This document shows, piece after piece, positions 8,734-16,480 of a stretch of DNA of 63,742 bases. The stretch's first letter is position 1, and every line of letters begins with the position of its first letter. The stretch comes from CALWZE01 sp964645785 (GTDB lineage Bacteria > Bacillota > Clostridia > Oscillospirales > Ruminococcaceae): positions 1-63,742 of the forward strand of contig CAZYAV010000007.1 of NCBI GenBank assembly GCA_964645785.1, written 5' to 3'. A program made the position numbers and the translations under genes. The notes beneath the pieces are model-generated. The model made no database searches, had not been told where the DNA came from, and saw only the letters and a program-made list of their open reading frames with translations.

Positions 8734-9852
8734 TTAATTTTCAAAATCTGATGCCGCTGTGTTCATAGCCGGACGCTTGTCGGACATCGGAACGAGCGTG
8801 GGCTTTCCCTGGGGCTTCGTGATGAAGCGGCCGAGGATTTCGTCAAACTTGGCTTTGCCAAGCGTTTTCTGCATCTCGGTAATGCCGAGCAGTTTCTGTT
8901 CATAGGGGTCGTGACCGGCGGCAATGACCGCAGCGGCTACAAGCCTTTCATCGGTGTACTTGCGGTTGGAGCGTCCCTCGACAACCTTCCATCCGTTCCA
9001 CGCCTTACCGCTGATGGCGGCTTGCAGGGCGTATTCCTTGATGTCGTTTGCCCAGGAGACGAGGTCATCAACCTTGGCGAGAACCTCTTCGACCTCCTCA
9101 TCGGTGAGGAGCGGAGGCTCGGCGAAGTCGTAGGCGGCAAGCGCGAGGTTCGCTTTTGCACGTTCCCGGCAGTCCGCTTTCGCCTTGCAGAACTGACACC
9201 ACTCGCCGCAATGGAACTCACCCTCACCGCTGAAAGCGAGAGCGGCGGTCGGCTTCAGAACGGTCTCTGCCCATTTGAGAAGCTCGGCGGTCGAAACGGT
9301 ATAGGTGCTGACGTTGGAGCGGCGCGGTTGGTAGATGGTCATTGTGACCGTGTCAATGTCGTAGAGGGCATCGAAGATTTCCAAAGCACCGAGAGCATAC
9401 AGCATCATCTGCGGATTGTGGTCTGCGGAGACCTCCACACCCTTGCCGTGCTTGTAGTCCACAATGTTGAGGGTGCCGTCAGCGATGAGGACGCAGTCCC
9501 CGGTGCCGAATCCGCTCTCGACATATTTGGAATAGTCGAGCCGCTGCTCGATCAGCACGATGGGGTCGGTCGTGACCTTCTTCGCTTCAGCGAGGAGTTC
9601 AAGCACATAGGTGGCATAGCCGCTGGCACATTCCTCCATCTCCTCGTTGTACCAGGTGAGGTTTTCGGTGGGGTCTTCGGACGGAATGCCCAGAGCCGTC
9701 TTGAGCTTGTGTTCGCACAGGCTGTGGGCATCCGTTCCCTCGGCGGCGAAATCGCTGCCCTTGTCCTCGTAGTTCTCACCGAGCCTTGCAGACGGAGGGC
9801 AGTTCAGCCACCTGTGGGATGAGGACGCGGATAGCAGAGCGTGATTACCCAT
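8734..9852 (-). CDS. DUF2800 phage RecB/Cas4-like exonuclease
   Basis: A 372-residue PD-(D/E)xK nuclease-like protein of the DUF2800 family. Key parts are SSSHRWLNCPPSARL near the N-terminus, GTGDCVLIADGTLNIVDYKH (catalytic D and DYK), and C-terminal cysteines in CGEWCQFCKAKADCRERA that resemble the Fe-S cluster ligands of AddB/Cas4 nucleases. It probably processes DNA ends for recombination with the DUF2815 partner. GGAGGGA precedes the ATG at 9852; an upstream ATG at 9870 is less well placed. Confidence 0.85.
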   Translation of the reverse strand: MGNHALLSASSSHRWLNCPPSARLGENYEDKGSDFAAEGTDAHSLCEHKLKTALGIPSEDPTENLTWYNEEMEECASGYATYVLELLAEAKKVTTDPIVLIEQRLDYSKYVESGFGTGDCVLIADGTLNIVDYKHGKGVEVSADHNPQMMLYALGALEIFDALYDIDTVTMTIYQPRRSNVSTYTVSTAELLKWAETVLKPTAALAFSGEGEFHCGEWCQFCKAKADCRERAKANLALAAYDFAEPPLLTDEEVEEVLAKVDDLVSWANDIKEYALQAAISGKAWNGWKVVEGRSNRKYTDERLVAAAVIAAGHDPYEQKLLGITEMQKTLGKAKFDEILGRFITKPQGKPTLVPMSDKRPAMNTAASDFEN

Positions 9853-10153
9853 TTTTGAGTCCCTCCGCATCCTTGATCAGAGCGGCGTACTCCGTAGGGT
9901 CGATGCCGGAGAGCGTTGCCGCGCCATGCTGACGGAGCAGTTCCTTTACCTGCGCGGTGAAGCCACGGCTGGACATCTCTGCGAGGATCGCACGGACGTC
10001 TTCTTTGGTGGGAACCGGCTCGGTCGGTTTTGCCGGAGCTTCGGTGGTCTCGCCACTGAACATCTCCGAAAGGGTGTCAGCCGCATCGTTAATGGCGGCA
10101 GCCGCAGTTCGCAGATCTCTGATCACGGCATCCAGTTCGCTCATTTTTGACAT
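9845..10153 (-). CDS. small phage protein, coiled-coil, unknown function
   Basis: A 102-residue helical protein with an Ala-rich N-terminal heptad-like region (SELDAVIRDLRTAAAAINDA), a Pro/Thr linker and a second helical segment (VRAILAEMSSRGFTAQVKEL). This layout is common in small phage proteins encoded just before DUF2800. GGAAGGAG lies before the ATG at 10153, and the 3' end overlaps the DUF2800 start. Function unknown. Confidence 0.7.
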   Translation of the reverse strand: MSKMSELDAVIRDLRTAAAAINDAADTLSEMFSGETTEAPAKPTEPVPTKEDVRAILAEMSSRGFTAQVKELLRQHGAATLSGIDPTEYAALIKDAEGLKNG

Positions 10154-10298
10154 CTTTGTACGCTCCTTCCTTGATTTGCTTTTCTCTCACCGCGAGGGTG
10201 ACTTTCTTTGCCAGTGTTGCCGACACGATGATGAAGTCGAGCAGAACATCAACGAGTTCTTCCTCCGGCTTCAGAGCATCTCTCTTTACTTCGTTCAT
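10089..10298 (-). CDS. small phage protein overlapping the next gene
   Basis: A 69-residue frame with a good start (CGGGAGGTG before the ATG at 10298). The first 45 residues look like a real helical protein; the last 20, overlapping the next gene by 65 bp, look like accidental coding (RSANCGCRH). It is the first gene after the sigma-like regulator. The start is well supported; function is unknown. Confidence 0.5.
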   Translation of the reverse strand: MNEVKRDALKPEEELVDVLLDFIIVSATLAKKVTLAVREKQIKEGAYKDVKNERTGCRDQRSANCGCRH

Positions 10299-10394
10299 TC
10301 GTTTTCACCTCCCGAAGGAGCGGTATCGTTTTGCTCCTTACACTCTCCCATGAACATGAGGAGTGCATTTCGGAAAAAATCCGGGAAACTTTTT

Positions 10395-10904
10395 TCAAAA
10401 AATGTCCGGGAATTCTTTTTTGAGGACGGCTTTTACCTTTTTTAATCTGTAGGCATAGGTCTTTCTGCCGATCCCAATGCGTTCGCCGATGGCATCCTCG
10501 GTTAAGCCCTCAAGTCGCAGCTCGCCGATTTTGATTGCCTCCGGCATCAGTTCCGTAAGCCGAGCGTACAGAGCTTTCATTTCGGAAGCCTCGATGATGA
10601 TGTCTTCGAGCAACGGCGAATCGTCCGGGATTTCATCCACCCAGGCAGTTTCGTTTCCTTCGTCATCGGTTTCGGTGTAATCGAGGGAACGCGTATCGCC
10701 CATGCGGTGGAAGGGGTAAGTCAGACAGTCCATATCGCAGGTGAGCCGCTTGCTTGCGGGACACACGCAGCGACCGTGCCTCTGCTGACGGATTCGGTAG
10801 ATATTGATGTCGTGGTAGTAGGCATCGAATTCTTCCTTGTTGACAGGGATGCTCTCTTTCGTGGAGCGGATGTAGATGGTGTACTGCTTGTCTTTCTTTG
10901 TCAT
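10395..10904 (-). CDS. sigma-70-like transcription factor of the mobile element
   Basis: A 169-residue protein with a C-terminal sigma-region-4-like helix-turn-helix (KIGELRLEGLTEDAIGERIG, then RKTYAYRLKKVK). The N-terminal part carries a cysteine cluster (CVCPASKRLTCDMDC) that could bind metal. Related proteins stand at the head of regulatory operons in clostridial prophages and conjugative elements. The start is the ATG at 10904, with its GGAGGA ribosome site locked in the 3' arm of a 9-bp hairpin, so synthesis is probably regulated. Confidence 0.75.
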   Translation of the reverse strand: MTKKDKQYTIYIRSTKESIPVNKEEFDAYYHDINIYRIRQQRHGRCVCPASKRLTCDMDCLTYPFHRMGDTRSLDYTETDDEGNETAWVDEIPDDSPLLEDIIIEASEMKALYARLTELMPEAIKIGELRLEGLTEDAIGERIGIGRKTYAYRLKKVKAVLKKEFPDIF

Positions 10905-10945
10905 AAAAAAGTCCTCCGATTTTCGATTTCTCAAAACGGAGGACT
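10904..10945 (-). promoter_or_regulatory. hairpin sequestering the ribosome site of the sigma-like gene
   Basis: On the minus strand AGTCCTCCG (10945-10937) can pair perfectly with CGGAGGACT (10918-10910) around an 18-base loop. It is followed directly by six T residues and then the ATG at 10904. The 3' arm contains the whole GGAGGA ribosome site. The structure can act as an intrinsic terminator or as a translation lock. Confidence 0.65.
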
Positions 10946-11044
10946 CTGGGTTCGGCTGCAAAAAGGGTGCAGAAAATTAACCACAGCCCGACAGAGAGAT
11001 TCTCCGTTTCGGTCTGCGGCAACCCGCTCAATAGGCAGCCGTCA

Positions 11045-11176
11045 TTATTGACTTGTCCGCCGTGAGCCGTTGAGCAACGGTTCATGACTCCGTCCAACTG
11101 ACGGCGGTTGTTTGGGCTTAAGCGCCCAGGTGACACCGCAGTAAACCTGTGATGCCAAGTTTGCTATGCGTCCCAT
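11045..11176 (-). CDS. possible 43-residue small protein
   Basis: An ATG frame of 43 codons (beginning MGRIANLASQVYCGV, ending in TAA at 11047-11045) lies upstream of the sigma-like gene on the same strand. An AGGA lies only two bases before the ATG, which is tight spacing. There is no recognised motif. It may be a leader peptide, a real small protein or chance. Confidence 0.3.
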   Translation of the reverse strand: MGRIANLASQVYCGVTWALKPKQPPSVGRSHEPLLNGSRRTSQ

Positions 11177-11278
11177 TGTCCTAATGACCATCTCGGACTA
11201 TGAGATGTATTTGAGTGTCAAACACTCAGGTGAAAGCGAATCTTCATCTGCTTTCAACTCAGAATTTGGCCTTTCCTC

Positions 11279-11327
11279 TTGTAAAATTGTACATTCTGTG
11301 GTATGATATATTCAAATATTGAATATA
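11279..11327 (+). promoter_or_regulatory. repressor promoter with overlapping palindromic operator
   Basis: TTGTAA (11279-11284) and TATGAT (11302-11307) are separated by exactly 17 bp. Starting on the last base of the -10 box is a perfect inverted repeat, TATATTCAA-ATA-TTGAATATA (11307-11327), covering the expected transcription start. This is the classic arrangement for autorepression by the repressor encoded 40 bp downstream. Confidence 0.75.
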
Positions 11328-11369
11328 CATCTTATTTGTAAATATCTATTCAAGAAGGGAATTTATGAT

Positions 11370-12014
11370 ATGTCGTTTTGCAATACTGATATACTCATTC
11401 GGAATATCACCCAGTTGATGAAGGATAATGGCATAACCCAGGAGAAACTCGCGGATATTCTCGGCATGTCGCAACCCAATGTCAGTAAGGCTTTGAGCCT
11501 CAGAGACAAGAAATGTTTCACCCTTGACCAAGTTGTTGGGATAGCTGAATACTTCGGAGTATCCATCGATCAGCTTGTCGGCAATACCGCTCCAAAGTCT
11601 CTTGAAACAGGTCCCCGCACCGTTGCACGCTTCCTTGCTGGCATTATCGAAAGCCACGATGCCCGTTACACTACTATTGAGGCTGAGGAGGAAGTTTTTG
11701 ATGTGAAAACGGTTTATAACGTTTTCAACGGTCCGGAACTCAAAACAGAGCAGGTCACAAAGAAGGTGTCATATCCTGCGATCTATTTCCCGGATTACTG
11801 GAAGGTGCCGTTCCCGGAAGACAACTCTGATGAGGAAGCTATGGCGCTTCTCAGTGAAGCGCAGCAGCTCGGCAACGGATCGAGGATGATGCCGCTAAAC
11901 GATTTCCTGCGTAAGTTCATCCAGATCTTTGAGATCCATGAGGCGAACGGCGTTGATGATGATGCTTACCGAACCGTGGTGGACAGCTACCTTGGAAAGC
12001 TCCGTGAGTGCTAA
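11370..12014 (+). CDS. phage/ICE XRE-family repressor
   Basis: A 214-residue regulator with an N-terminal Cro/CI-type helix-turn-helix (ITQEKLADILGMSQPNVSKA, about residues 21-40). A C-terminal region of about 130 residues is rich in aromatic and acidic residues and probably mediates dimerisation or signal sensing; I see no obvious LexA-type protease motif. The ATG at 11370 follows AAGGGA; an in-frame ATG at 11319 lies inside the operator. It is transcribed opposite to the early operon. Its stop codon overlaps the convergent small gene by four bases. Confidence 0.82.
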   Translation: MSFCNTDILIRNITQLMKDNGITQEKLADILGMSQPNVSKALSLRDKKCFTLDQVVGIAEYFGVSIDQLVGNTAPKSLETGPRTVARFLAGIIESHDARYTTIEAEEEVFDVKTVYNVFNGPELKTEQVTKKVSYPAIYFPDYWKVPFPEDNSDEEAMALLSEAQQLGNGSRMMPLNDFLRKFIQIFEIHEANGVDDDAYRTVVDSYLGKLREC

Positions 12015-12193
12015 TTATCCGAATCGATGAGTAGCAGGTCGTCGAAGACCTCGTCGTAGTAGATCGGGCTGAGATCCTCAAAGCCAGTAGCACCATATCT
12101 CCTGAATACCGATTCTGCAACCTTGCTGCCGTACTCCGCCGAAACGGACGCAGCGAGGTTTTCTATGTTGATCCGCCAGTCTTGTTTGGTCAT
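12011..12193 (-). CDS. conserved small element protein, unknown function
   Basis: A 60-residue acidic protein beginning MTKQDWRINIENLA and containing VFRRYGATGFEDLSP. I recall similar small proteins from clostridial prophages and conjugative elements, where their role is unknown. The GGAGGC ribosome site supports the ATG at 12193 over a longer frame to 12337. It lies downstream of the defence-operon terminator and runs head-on into the repressor gene with a four-base overlap. Confidence 0.65.
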   Translation of the reverse strand: MTKQDWRINIENLAASVSAEYGSKVAESVFRRYGATGFEDLSPIYYDEVFDDLLLIDSDN

Positions 12194-12335
12194 GGTTTTG
12201 CCTCCAAAAGAGAGAATTTTGTGTGACCCGAAGGTCTGTCTATATTGTATTGGAAAGGCTTTTCCGACTAAATAAGCCCGGTATGGAGCGAATATGGGGA
12301 GAATATGGACGGGATATGGAACATGAAAAAAGAGC

Positions 12336-12373
12336 AAAAAAAAATAAGCCTCCCGCCGTTAAAGCAGGAGGCT
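12336..12373 (-). terminator. terminator of the defence operon
   Basis: On the minus strand AGCCTCC (12373-12367) pairs with GGAGGCT (12353-12347), followed by TTA and then nine T residues (12344-12336). It lies 14 bp after the stop codon of the HamB-like helicase and ends the seven-gene operon. Confidence 0.85.
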
Positions 12374-12386
12374 CATAATCCCCGGA

Positions 12387-14987
12387 TCAGTCTATAAACA
12401 GTTCCGGCATATTGAATTTTATCTCGTTTGCGTCAATCTCAACGCTTGCATTCCCGCAAGTCATTACAGCTTTTTTTACACGGATTTCTCCGTCCACAAC
12501 GGCTATATATTTTACCCGGTTACGCGGTTGCTCCAAAAAAGTAGCCGAATCGCGTGTGAAACCGACGCGCTGCAGGAATATGGTCAGATCATTTGTCGTG
12601 CCGTATTCCACAAATTCATACCAGTCGTTATCAAAATGATCCACATTGTGAAACGCCTTGTACTCAAGGGAAAATTTGCGGAAGTAGTTTGATATGCTGA
12701 ACAGAAGCACGTTTTCAATCACGCCGAGCGTTTCAGCAATTATATAATTCTTATGATCTCTCGATCCGTCATACCACTTTGCGATTTGAAGATTTCCGAC
12801 CCATACGCCTGTGTCGGGATGATCGTGTTTATAGCCGATAGCGTAGTTGATGATCGAACGGAGACCGTTGCCGCGGATCCAACGTAACAGGATAACAGCA
12901 TACCACTTCAACACATTGGGGGATTTCCCGATGGTTTCAGATTCGTATTTATCCCATTTGAATACGCGACTGAGCATTCCGAGAAATCTGACAAGCTCGT
13001 TGAAATCAACATCGTCGTTTTCGCCTTTCAACTCGGGATATTTAGCGCCCTGTTTGATTACCTCGGAAAGTGTAAATGCCTGGTCATATGAAAGGGTTAT
13101 ATCATTGCTCGTCTTTTCCGGCGGGAAGTTCTTCATGATTGTAGACTTCTGCCCTGAGGTGACATACTCTTCAAACATTTCCGTCAGTGGCGAATCAATA
13201 CCGGCAGCGTAATCATTCATTATGATAAGAGCCATTTTCCGGAGAGCGTCAAAATCACGGTCGGTTGCTTCCGCATGACAGGTGCTCATCTCTATATCAC
13301 CGCGCACAAGATCATTTACAAGCGCCGGATAATGCGATCTGTTTTCGTCAAGGTCGAAAGACAGCTTCTGTTCAGGCACATCATTGTTGAGAAGCCGCTC
13401 ATACTGCTTTTCCGTAAGGCTTGAATCCATGCGGAGAAGAAACACATTACCGAAAAGATTGTATTTTATACGTCCAACACGCCCTACAAGGTTTCGGAAC
13501 TCGACTTCGTCCATATTGGTGGTTCCGTTCCGGTAGCTTGTGATGAACAGATTGTCGGCAGGCAGGTTGACGCCCTCAACAAGGGTGCTTGTGCAGAAAA
13601 TGGTGCGAAGGTCGCCATCTTCAAAGCTCTGCTCGATACGCAGGCGTATATTCGCGGGCAGATAGCCCACATGATAAGCAACGCCTTTTTCAATAAGCTC
13701 TGCGAGGTAGCACTCTCTGTGGACATCGTTTTTGATGTCATTTGCCAGTTTTGTAAGGTTGGGGTTGTTCAGCGGCTGCAGACTCTTTGCATATTCCATC
13801 GCAAAATCTACGACCTTCTGCCGTGCGCTACAGTATACAACATTCTGCTTGCCCCTGCCGACCCTGTGGATGATTTTCGCCAGTGACATGTCCGTTGGCA
13901 CGCGATATACATACTCAAGGCTCTTTTTATGCTCATTATGGATACACATTCTGTTGTTCGGAAGATCCATAAAGAATTTGAACTGGCTGACAGGAGTAAA
14001 ACGCGATGCAAGACGCTGCACCTTGCTCGGCCGGACACCGGGGATTGTACGGAGATATATCTCAGGATTGGGAATATTGGGAGAAGCGAAAATAACTGTG
14101 GGCGGCTTCTCCAGTCGTCTCAGTTGCGGAATGACCTTATAATAATAACTGCCGCGGCCACCGCGCTCCGAAATCTTATGTGCCTCATCCACAAACACGA
14201 AATCAATGTTCATGTCGGGGCGCTCAATCAGAAGGTGATGCATACGTTCCGGGGTCATTATGAAAATGAAATGGTGATCCTGCTGAAGATATATTTCTCC
14301 TATCGCACTGACGACCCTGTAGTTTCTGGCGGTCAGCTCGTCCTGCAGGCCGTCGAACATATTGCTTCTAACCTCGTTTATAAGAGCCTTCGTCGGAACG
14401 AGGATGGCATAATTTCCTGTGGAACCTTTTTCAATCTGCTCTTTTATGTATGTCTGTACAACAAAGGACTTACCCATTGAGGTAGGACCGGAATAGCTGA
14501 AGTACGGATCTCCCAGCCTATCATACACGCTTTTCTGATCATGAAAGAAGTATTCACCGACCCGTCCCGGAATCAGGTGGCTCTCTTTGTCAAACTCATA
14601 AAAAATGCCGTCCAGAACATCCGCACTCTTGTACCCGCCGACTGCGGGTGCCTTAAGTCCTCGATAATTTCCAACGGCAGATAAAACAGAACCGAGATAA
14701 TACTTTACGGCTTCATCCTGCGGGTAAACAAGGTGAAGAAGTGTTGCGATTTCCTGTCCCCACTGGTGATCCCTGTCCGCAGTGGGCGCATATGTGGATT
14801 TTGAAAGAAGATCAGCAAAGCGGAGCGCATCCTTGATCTGAACCTGTTTCTGCGGTCGGTCAAGCCCGAAAAGGTCTATCGAATAATTGTACAGTAGCGC
14901 CTCATAGATTTCGTTGAGATACTCGTTTTTATCAATGTCACGGTAGATTGCTTCAGCCAAGGAGGCCGTTTTAGGAACATATTTCAT
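12387..14987 (-). CDS. hamB: HamB-like superfamily 2 helicase (Hachiman-type defence)
   Basis: An 866-residue Ski2/DEAH-like helicase. Motifs are Walker A GPTSMGKS (167-174), DEAH (267-270, VFVDEAHKIS), a motif-III-like IFASPNIPN, motif V STLVEGVNLPADN and motif VI NLVGRVGRI. The roughly 400-residue C-terminal region has no motif I know. Hachiman HamB is a helicase that senses damaged or phage DNA and releases the HamA nuclease. The ATG shares one base with the upstream HamA-like stop (TGATG) and has GGAGGG, so the two are tightly coupled. The call rests on the helicase type plus the DUF1837-like partner. Confidence 0.8.
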   Translation of the reverse strand: MKYVPKTASLAEAIYRDIDKNEYLNEIYEALLYNYSIDLFGLDRPQKQVQIKDALRFADLLSKSTYAPTADRDHQWGQEIATLLHLVYPQDEAVKYYLGSVLSAVGNYRGLKAPAVGGYKSADVLDGIFYEFDKESHLIPGRVGEYFFHDQKSVYDRLGDPYFSYSGPTSMGKSFVVQTYIKEQIEKGSTGNYAILVPTKALINEVRSNMFDGLQDELTARNYRVVSAIGEIYLQQDHHFIFIMTPERMHHLLIERPDMNIDFVFVDEAHKISERGGRGSYYYKVIPQLRRLEKPPTVIFASPNIPNPEIYLRTIPGVRPSKVQRLASRFTPVSQFKFFMDLPNNRMCIHNEHKKSLEYVYRVPTDMSLAKIIHRVGRGKQNVVYCSARQKVVDFAMEYAKSLQPLNNPNLTKLANDIKNDVHRECYLAELIEKGVAYHVGYLPANIRLRIEQSFEDGDLRTIFCTSTLVEGVNLPADNLFITSYRNGTTNMDEVEFRNLVGRVGRIKYNLFGNVFLLRMDSSLTEKQYERLLNNDVPEQKLSFDLDENRSHYPALVNDLVRGDIEMSTCHAEATDRDFDALRKMALIIMNDYAAGIDSPLTEMFEEYVTSGQKSTIMKNFPPEKTSNDITLSYDQAFTLSEVIKQGAKYPELKGENDDVDFNELVRFLGMLSRVFKWDKYESETIGKSPNVLKWYAVILLRWIRGNGLRSIINYAIGYKHDHPDTGVWVGNLQIAKWYDGSRDHKNYIIAETLGVIENVLLFSISNYFRKFSLEYKAFHNVDHFDNDWYEFVEYGTTNDLTIFLQRVGFTRDSATFLEQPRNRVKYIAVVDGEIRVKKAVMTCGNASVEIDANEIKFNMPELFID

Positions 14988-16453
14988 CAGCGACCCTCCA
15001 GCATTTCATCAATAAGACTTGTTTTTTCATTTGGCGCATCATTGAACGGTAGAACATAGCAGTAAAAAGTATATCCCTCCAGATTGTGCCGCTTCATCGT
15101 GTCAGCAATATAGCTCTTGACGGATTCAACATCCTGCTTCAGCTGTTCCTCTGCCGCCGATCTGTACAGTGCCGGATCAGTAACAGGCGGATCTATTTTC
15201 AGAGAATAGCCAAGAAACAGACCGAACGCCATATCCGGCTTGTACTGAAACTGCTTTCTCGGAACCATCACATCCCGTAAATATTCCACGGTGCTGTTGT
15301 CAAACATCAGACCGTATGCGGTATTTTCGACGGTTTTAAACTCACTGTCTGCATTCTGCTCTATGGACACAATCCTTTCAAAGGCACGGTCAACAGCGGC
15401 ATTCAGATCGCCTTCGATATTCGACGTGCCGAAAACGAGCTGATTGAAGGGACATCCGTGTTCTGTAGTGGCGAGAAGATGGATGCCGTCGCTCTTACTC
15501 GCAAGCCCGGTGTGCTGCGAGAATTCGATCTTTGACATGATCTTCGGTGCATTCAGTTCTTGCTCAAGGAAAACATAAAGCATCAGTTCGCCAAGCACCG
15601 TATCGGCACTTGTGCCATACGCCTTTTTAAACTCAATGAGCGCCTGTGTACCAATGGCTCCGACAGGTCTCCCTTTGAAACTGTCCACCTTCGATCTTGA
15701 GAAAACATAGGTTCCGATATTGTCCGCCAGGAACTCCTTGATCCGCTTGAAGCGCAGTTTACCGTTGTTGGGATCGGCACAGTAGATGTTTGCTGTAGAC
15801 GTGTGCATGAGCCCGGAAACAATGACCGAAGAGATCTTTTTAAATGTTCTTCCGAAGGTGCCGTCGTCAATCGTCCTCTGAAGAGGAGAAGTCTCTTCCT
15901 CTTCAGCCTCATCTTCAGAGGGCAGCGGATCGATAAACAGCTGTCCACTTGAATCGACCGAAGTAAGATAGTTCTTTTCAAAGCTCTTCAGAGAGTCGGC
16001 GCAGTCAGCGTTGGAAACGTCAACTATGGCATACCGAAAAAGAGAGGCCATCAGCGGAGCCATAATAAATTTGTTACGCTTGAGGATAGCGCTTTTCTCA
16101 AATCCGGCAACACTGCCTATAAGCGTATCGTCGGGTACGTCATCTTCTCGGAGGACAGCTTTGACAGCGTATATGAACTGTTTTGCATTTGCTTCCGCGA
16201 TAAGTCCAACAACGCCGCTATCAAAGGCGATAACAGCGTCTTCATATGTTATTGCCCTCGCGGCATCGATAACATCGGGCGGAACATTGTCATGTCCGCT
16301 TTTCAAGTGTGGAGGCAAAGAACTGTCCCGGTTAGTGGTATCAGCGCAGCCGTATGCGCTGAAAACCGCGTCACATATGCTCTTGTATGTAACGCCCTGA
16401 CCCTTTGCCTGGTAAACCAGGTTGAGCAGCGTTCCGAAGCACAGCTTCTTCAT
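14987..16453 (-). CDS. hamA: HamA-like DUF1837 protein with N-terminal extension
   Basis: A 488-residue protein. Residues about 195-488 look like DUF1837/HamA: GELMLYVFLEQELNAPKIMS (288-307), SDGIHLL (321-327), VFGTSNIEGDL (340-350) and a C-terminal FYCYVLPFND (463-472). Known HamA is a PD-(D/E)xK effector held inactive by HamB. Where I expect the GExK strand this protein reads G-T-S-N (342-345), so it may lack nuclease activity or use other residues. Residues 1-175 form an extra helical module (KLCFGTLLNLVYQA...) of a type I have seen fused to other clostridial defence-like proteins. A Glu-rich linker (179-187) joins the halves. GGAGG lies before the ATG, 27 bp after the LlaJI-type gene. Confidence 0.72.
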   Translation of the reverse strand: MKKLCFGTLLNLVYQAKGQGVTYKSICDAVFSAYGCADTTNRDSSLPPHLKSGHDNVPPDVIDAARAITYEDAVIAFDSGVVGLIAEANAKQFIYAVKAVLREDDVPDDTLIGSVAGFEKSAILKRNKFIMAPLMASLFRYAIVDVSNADCADSLKSFEKNYLTSVDSSGQLFIDPLPSEDEAEEEETSPLQRTIDDGTFGRTFKKISSVIVSGLMHTSTANIYCADPNNGKLRFKRIKEFLADNIGTYVFSRSKVDSFKGRPVGAIGTQALIEFKKAYGTSADTVLGELMLYVFLEQELNAPKIMSKIEFSQHTGLASKSDGIHLLATTEHGCPFNQLVFGTSNIEGDLNAAVDRAFERIVSIEQNADSEFKTVENTAYGLMFDNSTVEYLRDVMVPRKQFQYKPDMAFGLFLGYSLKIDPPVTDPALYRSAAEEQLKQDVESVKSYIADTMKRHNLEGYTFYCYVLPFNDAPNEKTSLIDEMLEGR

Positions 16454-16480
16454 CGGTCTTTGCCTCCTTCCAGTTGATTC

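Larger units (their letters stand above)
10946..11369. other. intergenic control region between sigma-like gene and repressor
   Basis: This stretch of more than 400 bp separates the minus-strand early operon from the plus-strand repressor. It holds a possible 43-codon minus-strand reading frame, a short CCGTTG-AG-CAACGG dyad at about 11072-11085, a GAGTGT/ACACTC dyad near 11213-11226, and the repressor promoter and operator at its right end. A TTGACA on the minus strand (11221-11216) has no good -10 partner, so I could not place the early promoter with confidence. Confidence 0.5.
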
